Source: an uncultured Bacteroidales bacterium (lineage in GTDB: Bacteria; Bacteroidota; Bacteroidia; Bacteroidales; P3). Taken from it: 64,000 nt of DNA. The notes beneath the pieces were generated by a model, which had not been told where the DNA came from, ran no database searches, and saw nothing but the letters and a program-made list of their open reading frames with translations. The translations under genes were made by a program, and so were the position numbers. The stretch's first letter is position 1, and every line of letters starts with the position of its first letter. This document shows positions 41,300 through 49,699 of the stretch, piece by piece. Location of the stretch: assembly GCA_946183915.1 (NCBI GenBank), contig CAMHDJ010000001.1:61415-125414 (forward strand). The letters are read 5' to 3'.

Positions 41300-42298
41300 T
41301 CAGAGCTTGTCGTTCGAGCCGAGGACGTTGACGATCTTGTGGATGTACATCTTCTTCATGCTCTCACGGGCTGGCTTGAGGTACTGGCGCGGGTCGAAGT
41401 GGTCGGGGTGTTCGGCCAGGTGCTTGCGGATGGCAGCGGTCATGGCCAGACGGCTGTCGCTGTCGATGTTGATCTTGCAGACGGCGCTCTTGGCGGCCTT
41501 GCGCAGCTGCTCCTCGGGGATACCCACGGCGGCCTTCAGGGCGCCACCGTTGGCGTTGATGGTGTCCACCTCGTCCTGCGGCACCGAGCTCGAGCCGTGC
41601 AGCACGATGGGGAAGCCGGGCAGCTTCTTCTCGACGGCCTCAAGCACGTCGAAGGCCAGCGGCGGGGGCAGCAGGCGGCCCGTCTTGGGGTCGACGGTGC
41701 ACTGCTCGGGTTTGAACTTATAGGCGCCGTGGCTGGTGCCGATCGAGATGGCCAGCGAGTCGCAACCCGTGCGGGTGGCGAAGTCGATCACCTCTTCGGG
41801 TTTGGTGTAGTGGCTCACCTCGGAGGCTACCTCGTCCTCCACGCCGGCCAGCACGCCGAGCTCGCACTCCACTGTGACGTCGTACTTGTGGGCGTACTCC
41901 ACCACCTGGCGCGAGATGCGGATGTTCTCCTCGTAGGGCAGGGCGCTTCCGTCGTACATCACCGAGCTGAAGCCCATGTCGATGCAGCTCTTGCAGGTCT
42001 CGAAGCTGTCGCCGTGGTCGAGGTGCAGCACGATCTGCGGGTTGGGGCAGCCGAGCTCTTTGGCATACTCGACGGCACCCTCGGCCATGTAGCGCAGCAG
42101 GGTGGGGTTGGCGTAGTCGCGCGCGCCCTTGCTCACCTGCAGGATCACCGGGCTCTTGGTCTCGACGGCGGCCTGGATGATGGCCTGCATCTGCTCCATA
42201 TTGTTGAAGTTGAAGGCGGGGATAGCGTAGCCGCCGCTGACAGCTTTCTTGAACATCTCGCGGGTGTTCACAAGTCCTATTTTCTTGTAGTCTACCAT
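41300..42298 (-). CDS. fba: Class II fructose-bisphosphate aldolase
   Basis: A 332-residue zinc aldolase of glycolysis/gluconeogenesis. Zinc ligands and active site are readable: HLDHGDSFETCKSCIDMGFS, ECELGVLAGVEDEV (Glu), SIGTSHGAYKF (His) and VLHGSSSVPQDEVDTIN (His, DHAP phosphate loop). Start MVDYKKIGLVN at 42298 matches homologues; the promoter box is 38 nt upstream. Leads the fba-deoD operon. Confidence 0.95.
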   Translation of the reverse strand: MVDYKKIGLVNTREMFKKAVSGGYAIPAFNFNNMEQMQAIIQAAVETKSPVILQVSKGARDYANPTLLRYMAEGAVEYAKELGCPNPQIVLHLDHGDSFETCKSCIDMGFSSVMYDGSALPYEENIRISRQVVEYAHKYDVTVECELGVLAGVEDEVASEVSHYTKPEEVIDFATRTGCDSLAISIGTSHGAYKFKPEQCTVDPKTGRLLPPPLAFDVLEAVEKKLPGFPIVLHGSSSVPQDEVDTINANGGALKAAVGIPEEQLRKAAKSAVCKINIDSDSRLAMTAAIRKHLAEHPDHFDPRQYLKPARESMKKMYIHKIVNVLGSNDKL

Positions 42299-42335
42299 AT
42301 TGTTGTTGTTTTAATTTATTGTTGATTTGATTTTG

Positions 42336-42343
42336 CAAAAGTA
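42336..42343 (-). promoter_or_regulatory. -7 box of fba-deoD
   Basis: Minus-strand TACTTTTG, 38 nt upstream of the fba ATG, between fba and the ispE stop. Confidence 0.6.
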
Positions 42344-42369
42344 CTAAATGTATTTCACTTGACCAAATA

Positions 42370-43155
42370 TTATTTCAAGAAGATGCCGAAGACGGCGGCG
42401 CCGCTGCCGGTCATCGAGGCATAGAGGGCGCCTCGGCGGTACATCTCCTCCTTGAGGGCCGCGATGGCGGGGTGGGCGGGGAAGACCGACGTCTCGAAGT
42501 CGTTGACGATAAGGTCTCTCCACTCTTCGATGGGGCGCCGGACGGCCTCGCGCAGGTCGGGGCGTGGCTGGCCGAAGCGCGACCGGTCGATGCCGGCGTA
42601 GGCCTCCTTGGTGCTCACGTGCTCCCCTTCGGGGATCTCGATGGCGATGCGGTAGGCGTTGAGGTCGAGGGTGATGGGGGAGAGGCGGTCGCCGATGCCG
42701 GTGGCGTAGGCGGGTTGGTTCTGGACGAAGAAGGCGCAGTCGGCCCCCAGACGGGCGGCACGGCGCTCCAGGTCGTCGTCGGTCAGGCCGAGGGCGAACA
42801 TCTCGTTCAGCATCCGCAGGGTGAAGGCGGCATCCGACGAGCCACCACCGAGGCCGGCCCCGAAGGGGATGATCTTCCGCAGACGGATGTCCACGGCGGG
42901 TATGTCGAATTCGTTGTGGAGGAGTGTCCAGGCCTTCATGCACAGGTTGTCGTCGGGGGCGTTGTCGAGGATGAGGCCGGACTGGACCATGCGCGGCGCG
43001 GGTGCCGCGCCACCCGACGAGGCGGGGGTGATCTCCAGCTCGTCGCAAAGGTCGGTGACGGGAAGGAAAAGGGTCTCGAGGTCGTGGTAACCGTCCGGCC
43101 GCTTGCCGACCACATGCAGGCCGAGGTTAATCTTGCAGTTTGGGAAGGTTGTCAT
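42370..43155 (-). CDS. ispE: 4-diphosphocytidyl-2-C-methyl-D-erythritol kinase
   Basis: A 261-residue GHMP kinase of the non-mevalonate isoprenoid pathway. Substrate motif [20 protein letters not shown] at the N-terminus, ATP-binding PFGAGLGGGSSDAA in the middle, and the C-terminal MTGSGAAVFGIF. A short insert SSGGAAPAPRM at about residues 46-56 is GC-palindromic at the DNA level and absent from many relatives; it may be another in-frame repeat. Start overlaps the end of phoH by 29 nt, so translation is coupled. Confidence 0.93.
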   Translation of the reverse strand: MTTFPNCKINLGLHVVGKRPDGYHDLETLFLPVTDLCDELEITPASSGGAAPAPRMVQSGLILDNAPDDNLCMKAWTLLHNEFDIPAVDIRLRKIIPFGAGLGGGSSDAAFTLRMLNEMFALGLTDDDLERRAARLGADCAFFVQNQPAYATGIGDRLSPITLDLNAYRIAIEIPEGEHVSTKEAYAGIDRSRFGQPRPDLREAVRRPIEEWRDLIVNDFETSVFPAHPAIAALKEEMYRRGALYASMTGSGAAVFGIFLK

Positions 43156-44089
43156 AGGCGCGGATGATGTCGGTTACGAGTCGGTGGCGGATGACGTCGC
43201 TGTGGTCGAGTTCGATGACGTCGATGCCCTTCACGTCGCGCAGCAGCTGGGTGGCCTGCAGCAGGCCGCTCTGCTGGTGGCGCGGCAGGTCGACCTGGGT
43301 GAGGTCGCCGGTGATGACGAATTTGGCGTTGCGCCCCATGCGGGTGAGGAACATCTTGAGCTGGGCACTGGTGGCATTCTGTGCCTCGTCGAGGATCACG
43401 AAGGCGTTGTCCAGCGTGCGGCCGCGCATGAAGGCCAGCGGGGCGATCTCGATGGTGTTGTCCTCCCAGTAGGAGAGCAGCTTCTGCTGCGGTATCATGT
43501 CGCGCAGGGCGTCGTAGAGGGGCTGCAGGTAGGGGTCCAGCTTGTCGCGCAGGTCGCCGGGCAGGAAGCCCAGGTTCTCGCCGGCTTCGACGGCGGGCCG
43601 CGTCAGGATGATGCGGCGCACCTCCTTGTTCTTCAGCGCCCGCACGGCCATGGCCACGGCGGTGTAGGTCTTGCCCGTGCCGGCGGGGCCGATGGCGAAG
43701 ACCATGTCGTGCTCGTAGACCGACCGCACCAGCCGCTGCTGGTTGGGAGTGCGCGCCTTGATGAGGAGGCCGTTGCGGCCGTGCACCAGCACCTCGTCGC
43801 TCACCTCGGCCTCGGGGCTGCCGCCGCCGCTCTCCATGATCTGCATGATGGCGTTCTCGTTGATGCGGCCGAACTTGTTGTAGTAGGTCATCATGGCCTG
43901 CAGTTTGCCGTCGAACCACGCGATGTCGTCCTCGCTGCCGATGGCTTTCATCATCTCGCCGCGGGCCACGAGCTTCAGCTTGGGGAAGAGCATCCGCACG
44001 AAGTCGAGCAGGCGGTCGTTCTGGCCCCAGAAGCGCTGGTAGTCGACCTCCTCGAGCGAGAAGATCTTTTCGGTCGTTTGTGTGTTCAT
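43127..44089 (-). CDS. phoH: PhoH-family ATPase (RNA-associated)
   Basis: A 320-residue PhoH-like protein: small N-terminal region, then P-loop ATPase with Walker [21 protein letters not shown] (about 126-145), [20 protein letters not shown], and Walker [21 protein letters not shown]. PhoH proteins bind RNA and often lie next to ybeY/ybeZ-type genes; here the neighbour is ispE. Its start overlaps the stop of a small Cys-rich membrane protein gene (ATGA). Confidence 0.93.
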   Translation of the reverse strand: MNTQTTEKIFSLEEVDYQRFWGQNDRLLDFVRMLFPKLKLVARGEMMKAIGSEDDIAWFDGKLQAMMTYYNKFGRINENAIMQIMESGGGSPEAEVSDEVLVHGRNGLLIKARTPNQQRLVRSVYEHDMVFAIGPAGTGKTYTAVAMAVRALKNKEVRRIILTRPAVEAGENLGFLPGDLRDKLDPYLQPLYDALRDMIPQQKLLSYWEDNTIEIAPLAFMRGRTLDNAFVILDEAQNATSAQLKMFLTRMGRNAKFVITGDLTQVDLPRHQQSGLLQATQLLRDVKGIDVIELDHSDVIRHRLVTDIIRAYDNLPKLQD

Positions 44090-44268
44090 GGTTTCTTCTT
44101 TAGGTCACACGTGCAGTGGGCGCAGCGGCCGGTCTTGGGGTCGGCGTTGGCGCAGGGGCGGCGAAACTCCTTCTCCTTGTGCAACAGCATCTTCAGCCCC
44201 AGTCCGCCCATCATCAGCGCCAGGGTCGCCACGGCAACAATCAGCACAATCAGTATTGTTTTGTTCAT
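44086..44268 (-). CDS. Small single-pass membrane protein with C-terminal cysteines
   Basis: A 60-residue protein, MNKTILIVLIVAVATLALMM, with one helix (3-25), a basic stretch, and a Cys cluster near the C-terminus, PCANADPKTGRCAHCTCD (Cys39, 48, 51, 53). The pattern recalls the NqrM-like and related small Bacteroidetes proteins with a membrane helix and a metal-binding Cys motif; the resemblance is loose. It is first gene of the operon with phoH and ispE. The cysteines could bind iron-sulfur or zinc. Confidence 0.65.
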   Translation of the reverse strand: MNKTILIVLIVAVATLALMMGGLGLKMLLHKEKEFRRPCANADPKTGRCAHCTCDLKKKP

Positions 44269-44293
44269 CGTTTCTCGATCGGTTTTCGAACTG

Positions 44294-44301
44294 CAAAGAT
44301 A
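44294..44301 (-). promoter_or_regulatory. -7 box of the Cys-protein/phoH/ispE operon
   Basis: Minus-strand TATCTTTG, 26 nt upstream of the ATG at 44268. Confidence 0.65.
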
Positions 44302-44334
44302 CGTATAAAAAATGACATGGCATAAACAAAAAAA

Positions 44335-44356
44335 AAGAACACATCGCTGTGTTCTT
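44335..44356 (-). terminator. Terminator of tRNA-Asn
   Basis: Stem AAGAACACA/TGTGTTCTT, loop TCGC; on the minus strand the stem is followed by a long T run (complement of the A run at 44325-44334). It also separates the tRNA from the phoH operon promoter. Confidence 0.75.
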
Positions 44357-44363
44357 CTTTTCT

Positions 44364-44440
44364 TGGCTCCCCCTGAAGGACTTGAACCTTCGACCCCCTG
44401 ATTAACAGTCAGGTGCTCTAACCAACTGAGCTAAGGAGGA
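44364..44440 (-). tRNA. tRNA-Asn (anticodon GTT)
   Basis: Read on the minus strand: acceptor TCCTCCT/AGGGGGA, D arm AGCTCAGTTGGTTAGAGC, anticodon loop CTGTTAA (GTT), T arm GAAGG TTCAAGT CCTTC, discriminator G and encoded CCA. Confidence 0.95.
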
Positions 44441-44498
44441 ATGTTTTTCCTGATTTCTGTCGGCTTTTCGGGGCCGTTTGTTCTCTCGAAATCGGGTG

Positions 44499-44530
44499 CA
44501 AAAGTACAACAAAATTACATACTGGCCAAA
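44499..44530 (-). promoter_or_regulatory. Promoter of tRNA-Asn
   Basis: Minus-strand -33 TTTG (44530-44527) and -7 TACTTTTG (44506-44499), spacing 20 nt. It lies in the gap between the tRNA and the nnrD stop. Confidence 0.75.
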
Positions 44531-44548
44531 TTTTTTTTGAAATATTTT

Positions 44549-45373
44549 TTATTCGGCAATGTTAGTTGTTGGTTTATATATGGTTACATGTCGCAGCGTG
44601 GCGACCATATCGGAGGCTATGAGCGACGATTCCGACTGTTTTTGGATGGCCATATCGCCAATTTGGCCATGCAGTTTGACACAACCGCAGGTGAGTCGGA
44701 CGAGGTTTTCGAGCGTGGGTTCGGTCTGGGCCGCGAGGCCGAGGAGCATGCCCGTCAGCACGTCGCCGCTGCCGGCGGTGGCCATGCCGGCGTTGCCGGT
44801 ACGGTTCTCGTAGAGGCGGCCGTCGGGGCTGAAGATCTTTGTGTGGTGGGCTTTCCTGACGATGATAAGGTTGTGGCGCCGGGCCATCTCGGCCGGGTCG
44901 GCATCGCCGAAGAGGCGGTTGTACTCGGCGGCGTGGGGTGTGATGATGGCCGGCAGGCGGCCGACGAAGGGCTCGCCGTTCCAGAAGCCGGGCGTCAGGG
45001 CGATGCAGTTCAGCGCGTCGGCGTCGAGGATCATCGGTGTGTTGGCCGGCCATTCGGCGATCAGGTGCAGCAGTATCAGGCGCGTCATCTCGTTGGTGCC
45101 GATGCCGGGGCCTACGGCGATGGCGTTGTAGCGCTCCATGCGGGCGGGGATGGTGGTGAAGAGCTTGCTGTCGGCGTCGATGTCGACCATGGCCTCGGGG
45201 AACGCGGCCTGCATGGGGTCGACGCAGCGCGAGGGCAGGTGCACGGTGATCAGTCCGCAGCCCGAGCGCAGGGCGGCCCGCGCGGCCAGGATGGCGCAGC
45301 CCGCGCGGCCGTAGGAGCCGGCGATGAGCAGCGCGTGGCCGTAGTCGTATTTGGTGGTGTCGGGGTTTCGCAT
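44549..45373 (-). CDS. nnrD: ADP-dependent NAD(P)H-hydrate dehydratase (stand-alone)
   Basis: A 274-residue ribokinase-fold enzyme that repairs hydrated NAD(P)H. GRAGCAILAARAALRSGCGL, the Asp in MILDADALNCIAL, ITPHAAEYNRLF and the anion hole NAGMATAGSGDVLTGML are intact. In many bacteria it is fused to the epimerase NnrE; here no YjeF N-terminal domain precedes it. Start MRNPDTTKYDYGH at 45373 is chosen because the sequence upstream is low-complexity and repeats begin at 45518. Neighbouring tRNA-Asn lies downstream on the same strand. Confidence 0.9.
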   Translation of the reverse strand: MRNPDTTKYDYGHALLIAGSYGRAGCAILAARAALRSGCGLITVHLPSRCVDPMQAAFPEAMVDIDADSKLFTTIPARMERYNAIAVGPGIGTNEMTRLILLHLIAEWPANTPMILDADALNCIALTPGFWNGEPFVGRLPAIITPHAAEYNRLFGDADPAEMARRHNLIIVRKAHHTKIFSPDGRLYENRTGNAGMATAGSGDVLTGMLLGLAAQTEPTLENLVRLTCGCVKLHGQIGDMAIQKQSESSLIASDMVATLRHVTIYKPTTNIAE

Positions 45374-45517
45374 AATATTATTGGAACGCACGCGCGTCGA
45401 TTTTATTGTGTGACCGGAGGGGCGGAAGCGATAAATGTGCGTGGCAGCCGCCAGTGCCGGTCGCAAACGGGCGCCTTGCGGCGGGAGAAGAGGTGCAGCC
45501 GGAGGGCAAACAAGCAG

Positions 45518-45646
45518 AGATGATGCAGAGATGATGCAGAGGGGATGCAGGGATGATGCAGCGAAAAAAGAGGCTCTCATGCCTAGATGATGCCTAGATG
45601 ATGCCTGGATGATGCCTGGATGATGCCTAGATGATGCCTGGAGGGT
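45518..45646. repeat. Compound 11-bp array, copy 1
   Basis: Block B: four 11-mers (AGATGATGCAG twice, AGGGGATGCAG, GGATGATGCAG; 45518-45561). Spacer CGAAAAAAGAGGCTCTCAT (45562-45580). Block A: six 11-mers GCCTAGATGAT/GCCTGGATGAT ending GCCTGGAGGGT (45581-45646). The compound is the reverse complement of the element at 51428-51574. The gap 45374-45713 also holds a terminator and no gene. Confidence 0.9.
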
Positions 45647-45649
45647 GCA

Positions 45650-45685
45650 TAAAAAAGGAAGGCAGGAGCGAAGCTCCTGCCTTCC
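45650..45685 (-). terminator. Terminator of the M16 peptidase gene
   Basis: Perfect 13-bp stem GGAAGGCAGGAGC/GCTCCTGCCTTCC, loop GAA, with an A run at 45650-45656 that is the T run on the minus strand, 29 nt after the stop at 45714. It directly touches the 11-bp array. Confidence 0.85.
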
Positions 45686-45713
45686 ATGGTGGCTCCACGG
45701 TGGGAGAGGGTGT

Positions 45714-48581
45714 TTACTCGGCGCTGCCGGCGTCGGGGTTCTCCGGACGCAGGGTGACGACGACGTAGTTGTTCAGGTTGACGTAGCGCTTGGCGATGTT
45801 GCGGATGTCCTTGGTGGTGACGCTGCGCACGATGCGCTCGTAGTCGTTCACCTGGTAGTCGCGGTTCTCGTTGTAGCGATAGCTGCCCTGGATCTGGCCC
45901 ATCCAGAAGTTGTTGTTCTGTTTGCTCTTGCCACGGTTGACGAGCATCTGCTCCTGCACTTTGTTGAGGGTCTCCTGGTCGCAGCCCTTCTTGGTGTAGT
46001 TGCGGAGGATCTCGATGCAGTCGCCCTCGATCTTGGCGGCCTTCTCGGGATCGCAGCCGATGTAGAACTGCCAGCTGACCTGTCCGACGGGCGAGATCTC
46101 GTAGTCGAAGCCGGCCGAGGGGCTGTAGGCGTCGCCGTTCTTCTCGCGGATGATCTGGGTCACCGTGATGCCGAGGGCCTCGCTGAGCTCCTGGATGGCG
46201 ATACGGGTGCGCGGGGTGAGCTCGCTGGCCTCGACGTCCATCTGGCCGCTGATGATGAGCATGCCCTGACGCTCGATGCCCTTGACGGCTTCGGCGTGCT
46301 GGATGCCGGTGGCGAACTTGGCGTTGCGGTTGACGAACATGTCGTTGCGCTGCTTGCCGTTGACGGGCAGGTGGTTCAGGTAGCGGGCGATGAGGTCGAC
46401 GTCCTTGTCGCTGACGTTACCCACGAAGAAGAAGGTCTGGTTCGAGGCGTCGGCGAAGCGGTTGCGGTAGATGTTGAACATGCGGTCGAGGTTGAGGTTG
46501 CGCACCTGCTCCTCGGTGGCGATGAGCACCGTGCGCTTGTCGTTCGGGTAGGCGGTCTTGTAGAACTTCTCGATGAAGGCCACCTGCGGGTTCTCGCGGA
46601 CGAACTTGATCTGCTGCAGGGTGTTCTCGATGTTGCGCTCGTAGGCTTCCTGGTCCTTGCGGGGGGCGGTGTAGTAGAGGTTGATCAGCTGCAGGGTGGT
46701 CTCGAGGTCCTTGGGCGAGCAGTTGCCCTGGAAGCCCTGGGTCTCGCTGCTGATGTAGGGGCTGATGCTGAGGTTCATGCCTTTGAGCTTCTTGTTGAGG
46801 TCGGTGGCGCTGAAGTTGGCGATACCGCCGGCGTCGACGAAGGAGGCGGCGTTCTGGGCCTCGTAGGCGTCCTTGTCCTCGTAGAGCGAGGTGCCGCCGA
46901 AGCCGAAGCTGGCGATCTGGATCTCGTCGGCCTTGTAGTCGGTCTGCTTCACGATGAAGCGGATGCCGTTCGGGAGGGTGTACTCGAAGTAGCCGAGGGC
47001 GCTGTTGTACTTGGTGACGGTGTAGTCGCAGGCGGGCACTTCCTCGCTGAAGAGGGGCTCGTCTTTGTAGGTGTCCACCCAAGGTTCGGTGCTGATGTTC
47101 TTAAAGTTCTTCAGGATGTTGGTGGCCTCCTGCTCGGTGGGCACCTTGTAGCCTTCCTGTTCGGGGGCGGTGAGGTAGAAGATCATGTTCTCTTCGCTGA
47201 ACCAGCCCTTCACGATCTGGTTGCACTCCTCGACGGTGATCTCGGGGATGAACTCCTTGGCGTACTTCCACTCCTGCACGATGCCGGGGCAGGGCTCGTT
47301 CTCGAGGAAGTGGTTGGTGTACTCGTCGGCCAGGCTGTTGCTCTGGGTCTTGTTGGCCTCTTTGGCCAGCTTGGCGTAGGTGCTGAGGAGGTCTTCTTTC
47401 TGGCGGTCGAGTTCGGCCTGCAGGAAGCCGTGGTCATCGATCTGCTTGGCCACGCGGAGCAGCAGTTCGGCGGTCTCGTTGATGCGGCCCTCCTTGGGGG
47501 CGGCGGCCAGGGTGAAGGCGTCGATCTCGCGACCGAGGAAGCCACCGTAGCCGCCACCGGCATACATCATCGGGGCGGTGGGCTTCTGGCTCAGCTCGGC
47601 GAAGCGCTCGTTGATCATCATGTCGATCAGGTTACGCACAATCATGGCGCGGTAGTCGCCGATGGTACCGTTGTGGGCTTTCTTGTGCTTCCACATCAGG
47701 TTGAGGGTGGCGCTGGTGGCCTCTTTGTCCTGGGCGATGCAGATGAGGGGTTCCACGTTGTTGGGAATCTCGAAACTCTTGCGCTCCTTGGGGTTCTGGG
47801 TCTTGGCGTGGCTGCCGAAGACCTGCTTCACCTGCTGCTCCAGGGCGTCGACGTCGGCGATGTCGCCCACGATGACGATGGCCTGCAGGTCGGGACGATA
47901 CCAGTCGTTGAAGAAGTCAACGATGGCCTGGCGCTTGAAGTTCATGATGACCTCTTCCTTGCCGATGGGCAGGCGGTTGGCGTAGAGCGAGCCTTTGAGC
48001 ATGATGGGCCAGGTCTTCTGACGCAGACGGTCGCCGTGGCCGACGCCACCGCGCCACTCCTCATGGATGACGCCGCGCTCTTCCTCAATCTCCTTCTCGT
48101 CGAAGAGGATGTTGCCGGCCCAGCCGTCCAGGATCTCGATACCCATCTTGACCATCTCGGGGTCGTCGGCGGGCATGTTGACGTAGTAGACCGTCTGGTC
48201 GAACGAGGTGTAGGCATTGATGTCGCGTCCGAACTCGACACCGTGCTTCTGCAGTTTGTCGATCATCTCGTTGTGGGGGTAACCCTTGATGCCGTTGAAG
48301 GCCATGTGCTCGCAGAAGTGGGCCAGACCCTGCTGGTCGTCGCGCTCGAGGATCGAGCCGGCGTTGCTCACCAGACGGTACTGGATCATGTTCTCGGGCT
48401 TCTTGTTGGCACGGATGTAGTAGGTGAATCCGTTGTCCAGTTTGCCGTAGCGCACCTTCTTGTCGAGGGGCACCTGGGCGTTGAGGTCGCTTTTCTTCTC
48501 CGCCTTGGCACTGGGTAGCTGGGCGAAGGAGATGCCACTGAATACGAAGGTCAGCAGCAGAATCCAGGTTGTTTTTTTCAT
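45714..48581 (-). CDS. M16 family zinc metallopeptidase (insulinase/pitrilysin)
   Basis: A 955-residue exported peptidase with signal peptide MKKTTWILLLTFVFSGISFA. The inverted zinc motif HFCEH is at residues 88-92 in GLAHFCEHMAFNG, with the third ligand Glu downstream (about 165-170, EEERGVIHEEW). Two M16 halves follow, the C-terminal half inactive (about 530-940). Close relatives in Bacteroides are periplasmic or surface peptidases. It is monocistronic with a terminator; the long plus-strand ORF opposite is a shadow. Confidence 0.92.
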   Translation of the reverse strand: MKKTTWILLLTFVFSGISFAQLPSAKAEKKSDLNAQVPLDKKVRYGKLDNGFTYYIRANKKPENMIQYRLVSNAGSILERDDQQGLAHFCEHMAFNGIKGYPHNEMIDKLQKHGVEFGRDINAYTSFDQTVYYVNMPADDPEMVKMGIEILDGWAGNILFDEKEIEEERGVIHEEWRGGVGHGDRLRQKTWPIMLKGSLYANRLPIGKEEVIMNFKRQAIVDFFNDWYRPDLQAIVIVGDIADVDALEQQVKQVFGSHAKTQNPKERKSFEIPNNVEPLICIAQDKEATSATLNLMWKHKKAHNGTIGDYRAMIVRNLIDMMINERFAELSQKPTAPMMYAGGGYGGFLGREIDAFTLAAAPKEGRINETAELLLRVAKQIDDHGFLQAELDRQKEDLLSTYAKLAKEANKTQSNSLADEYTNHFLENEPCPGIVQEWKYAKEFIPEITVEECNQIVKGWFSEENMIFYLTAPEQEGYKVPTEQEATNILKNFKNISTEPWVDTYKDEPLFSEEVPACDYTVTKYNSALGYFEYTLPNGIRFIVKQTDYKADEIQIASFGFGGTSLYEDKDAYEAQNAASFVDAGGIANFSATDLNKKLKGMNLSISPYISSETQGFQGNCSPKDLETTLQLINLYYTAPRKDQEAYERNIENTLQQIKFVRENPQVAFIEKFYKTAYPNDKRTVLIATEEQVRNLNLDRMFNIYRNRFADASNQTFFFVGNVSDKDVDLIARYLNHLPVNGKQRNDMFVNRNAKFATGIQHAEAVKGIERQGMLIISGQMDVEASELTPRTRIAIQELSEALGITVTQIIREKNGDAYSPSAGFDYEISPVGQVSWQFYIGCDPEKAAKIEGDCIEILRNYTKKGCDQETLNKVQEQMLVNRGKSKQNNNFWMGQIQGSYRYNENRDYQVNDYERIVRSVTTKDIRNIAKRYVNLNNYVVVTLRPENPDAGSAE

Positions 48582-48652
48582 CTTGTTTGTAGTTTTATTG
48601 TTGTTGTTTTGTTGTTGTCTTTTCTATGATGACGCATTCGGGGGTGTAAATC

Positions 48653-48901
48653 TTACACTGCGACGTGAATTTTTTTCAGTTCTTCGTCCGACTCTTCCTC
48701 GTCGGGCCGGTACTCCAGGATGTCACCGGGCTGACAATGAAGCACCTGACAGATGCTCTCGAGCGTCGAGAAACGTATAGCCTTGGCCTTCCCTGTCTTC
48801 AGAATGCTCAGGTTTGCCATCGTGATGCCCACCCGTTCCGACAGTTCGGTGAGTGTCATCTTGCGCTTGGCCATCATTACGTCGACGTTAACAACTATCA
48901 T
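48653..48901 (-). CDS. XRE-family HTH regulator
   Basis: An 82-residue Cro/CI-type regulator: MAKRKMTLTELSERVGITMA gives helices 1-2, and TMANLSILKTGKAKAIRFST the recognition region; an acidic tail EEESDEELKK follows. Its ATG overlaps the stop of the DUF2975 membrane protein (ATGA). This pair (DUF2975 protein then an XRE regulator) is a recurrent arrangement in Bacteroidetes and Firmicutes; it may control its own operon. Confidence 0.88.
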   Translation of the reverse strand: MIVVNVDVMMAKRKMTLTELSERVGITMANLSILKTGKAKAIRFSTLESICQVLHCQPGDILEYRPDEEESDEELKKIHVAV

Positions 48902-49569
48902 ATCGTAAGTTCTTGTTCCTCTTGAAGGTTGTGGTTGATACGCAGTACTTGGGAGAGGAACAGGACAACGAGGCCGAAGACGATCTGCGACACCTCGAAG
49001 TTCACCTGTACGTTGGGAGTGTAGATGCTGCCGGGCACCAGCTGTTTGACGCCGACCGACTGCAGGAGGTTGTGCGCCAACATGATCAGCGCGGAGAGGA
49101 TGATGGTGATGCCCACCCACCAAAGGTACCGGATGTATTGGGGCTGTATCTTTCTGTCCACCCGCAGGCTGCGGTAGAACGAGAAGGCGCAGAGGATTCC
49201 CAGCAGGTAGCCCACCATGGCGGTGGCGATGTTGAGGTAGTCCAGCACGATGCTCCAGCGCAGGGCGCTGTTGAGCGGAGCCTCGCCGTTGCCGCTGTGC
49301 AGGTGCAGGTCGAACTGCGAGAAGTGGGCCTCGGCGTGCAGTCCGGGGCGGCACCCCTCGAGGGGCACGGCCCGGTTGTAGCCGTCGGAGCCGGTCGGCA
49401 GCCCATCGATCCATGCGCTCGTCGTGGTTGTCAGGTGCAGCCGGTTGTGGGTGGCGTCGGTATGCACCAGTATCGTCTTCAAAACCAGCACCGAGAGGCA
49501 GAATATCATCAGCCCGATGAACAACCAGTACGTTATGGCGATCCGTTTCTTGTTGTACTTTATAGCCAT
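48898..49569 (-). CDS. DUF2975 membrane protein
   Basis: A 223-residue protein with four hydrophobic segments (about 12-32, 108-128, 147-168, 188-208), the architecture of DUF2975. The N-terminal extracytoplasmic loop (about 35-105) has many His and Ser. Function unknown; by association with an XRE regulator it may act as a membrane-bound partner controlling it. Promoter box 26 nt upstream. Confidence 0.82.
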   Translation of the reverse strand: MAIKYNKKRIAITYWLFIGLMIFCLSVLVLKTILVHTDATHNRLHLTTTTSAWIDGLPTGSDGYNRAVPLEGCRPGLHAEAHFSQFDLHLHSGNGEAPLNSALRWSIVLDYLNIATAMVGYLLGILCAFSFYRSLRVDRKIQPQYIRYLWWVGITIILSALIMLAHNLLQSVGVKQLVPGSIYTPNVQVNFEVSQIVFGLVVLFLSQVLRINHNLQEEQELTI

Positions 49570-49594
49570 GTCGTTTCTCTACCGTTTGAGGCGG

Positions 49595-49602
49595 CAAAGA
49601 TA
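49595..49602 (-). promoter_or_regulatory. -7 box of DUF2975-XRE operon
   Basis: Minus-strand TATCTTTG, 26 nt upstream of the ATG at 49569. Confidence 0.6.
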
Positions 49603-49699
49603 CAACTTTTTTTATAACTAGTACAAATTTTATTACAATCGGCCGTGAATCAGCCGTTTGATGTGCGTGGATGGGAGGCTCCACGTGCTCGCGTGCGCC

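Noticed and set aside
45645..48518. 957-codon plus-strand ORF
   Set aside because: Antisense shadow of the M16 peptidase gene, whose codon bias keeps the opposite frame open. Its translation is Val/Leu/Asp/Gly-rich low complexity with no motifs.
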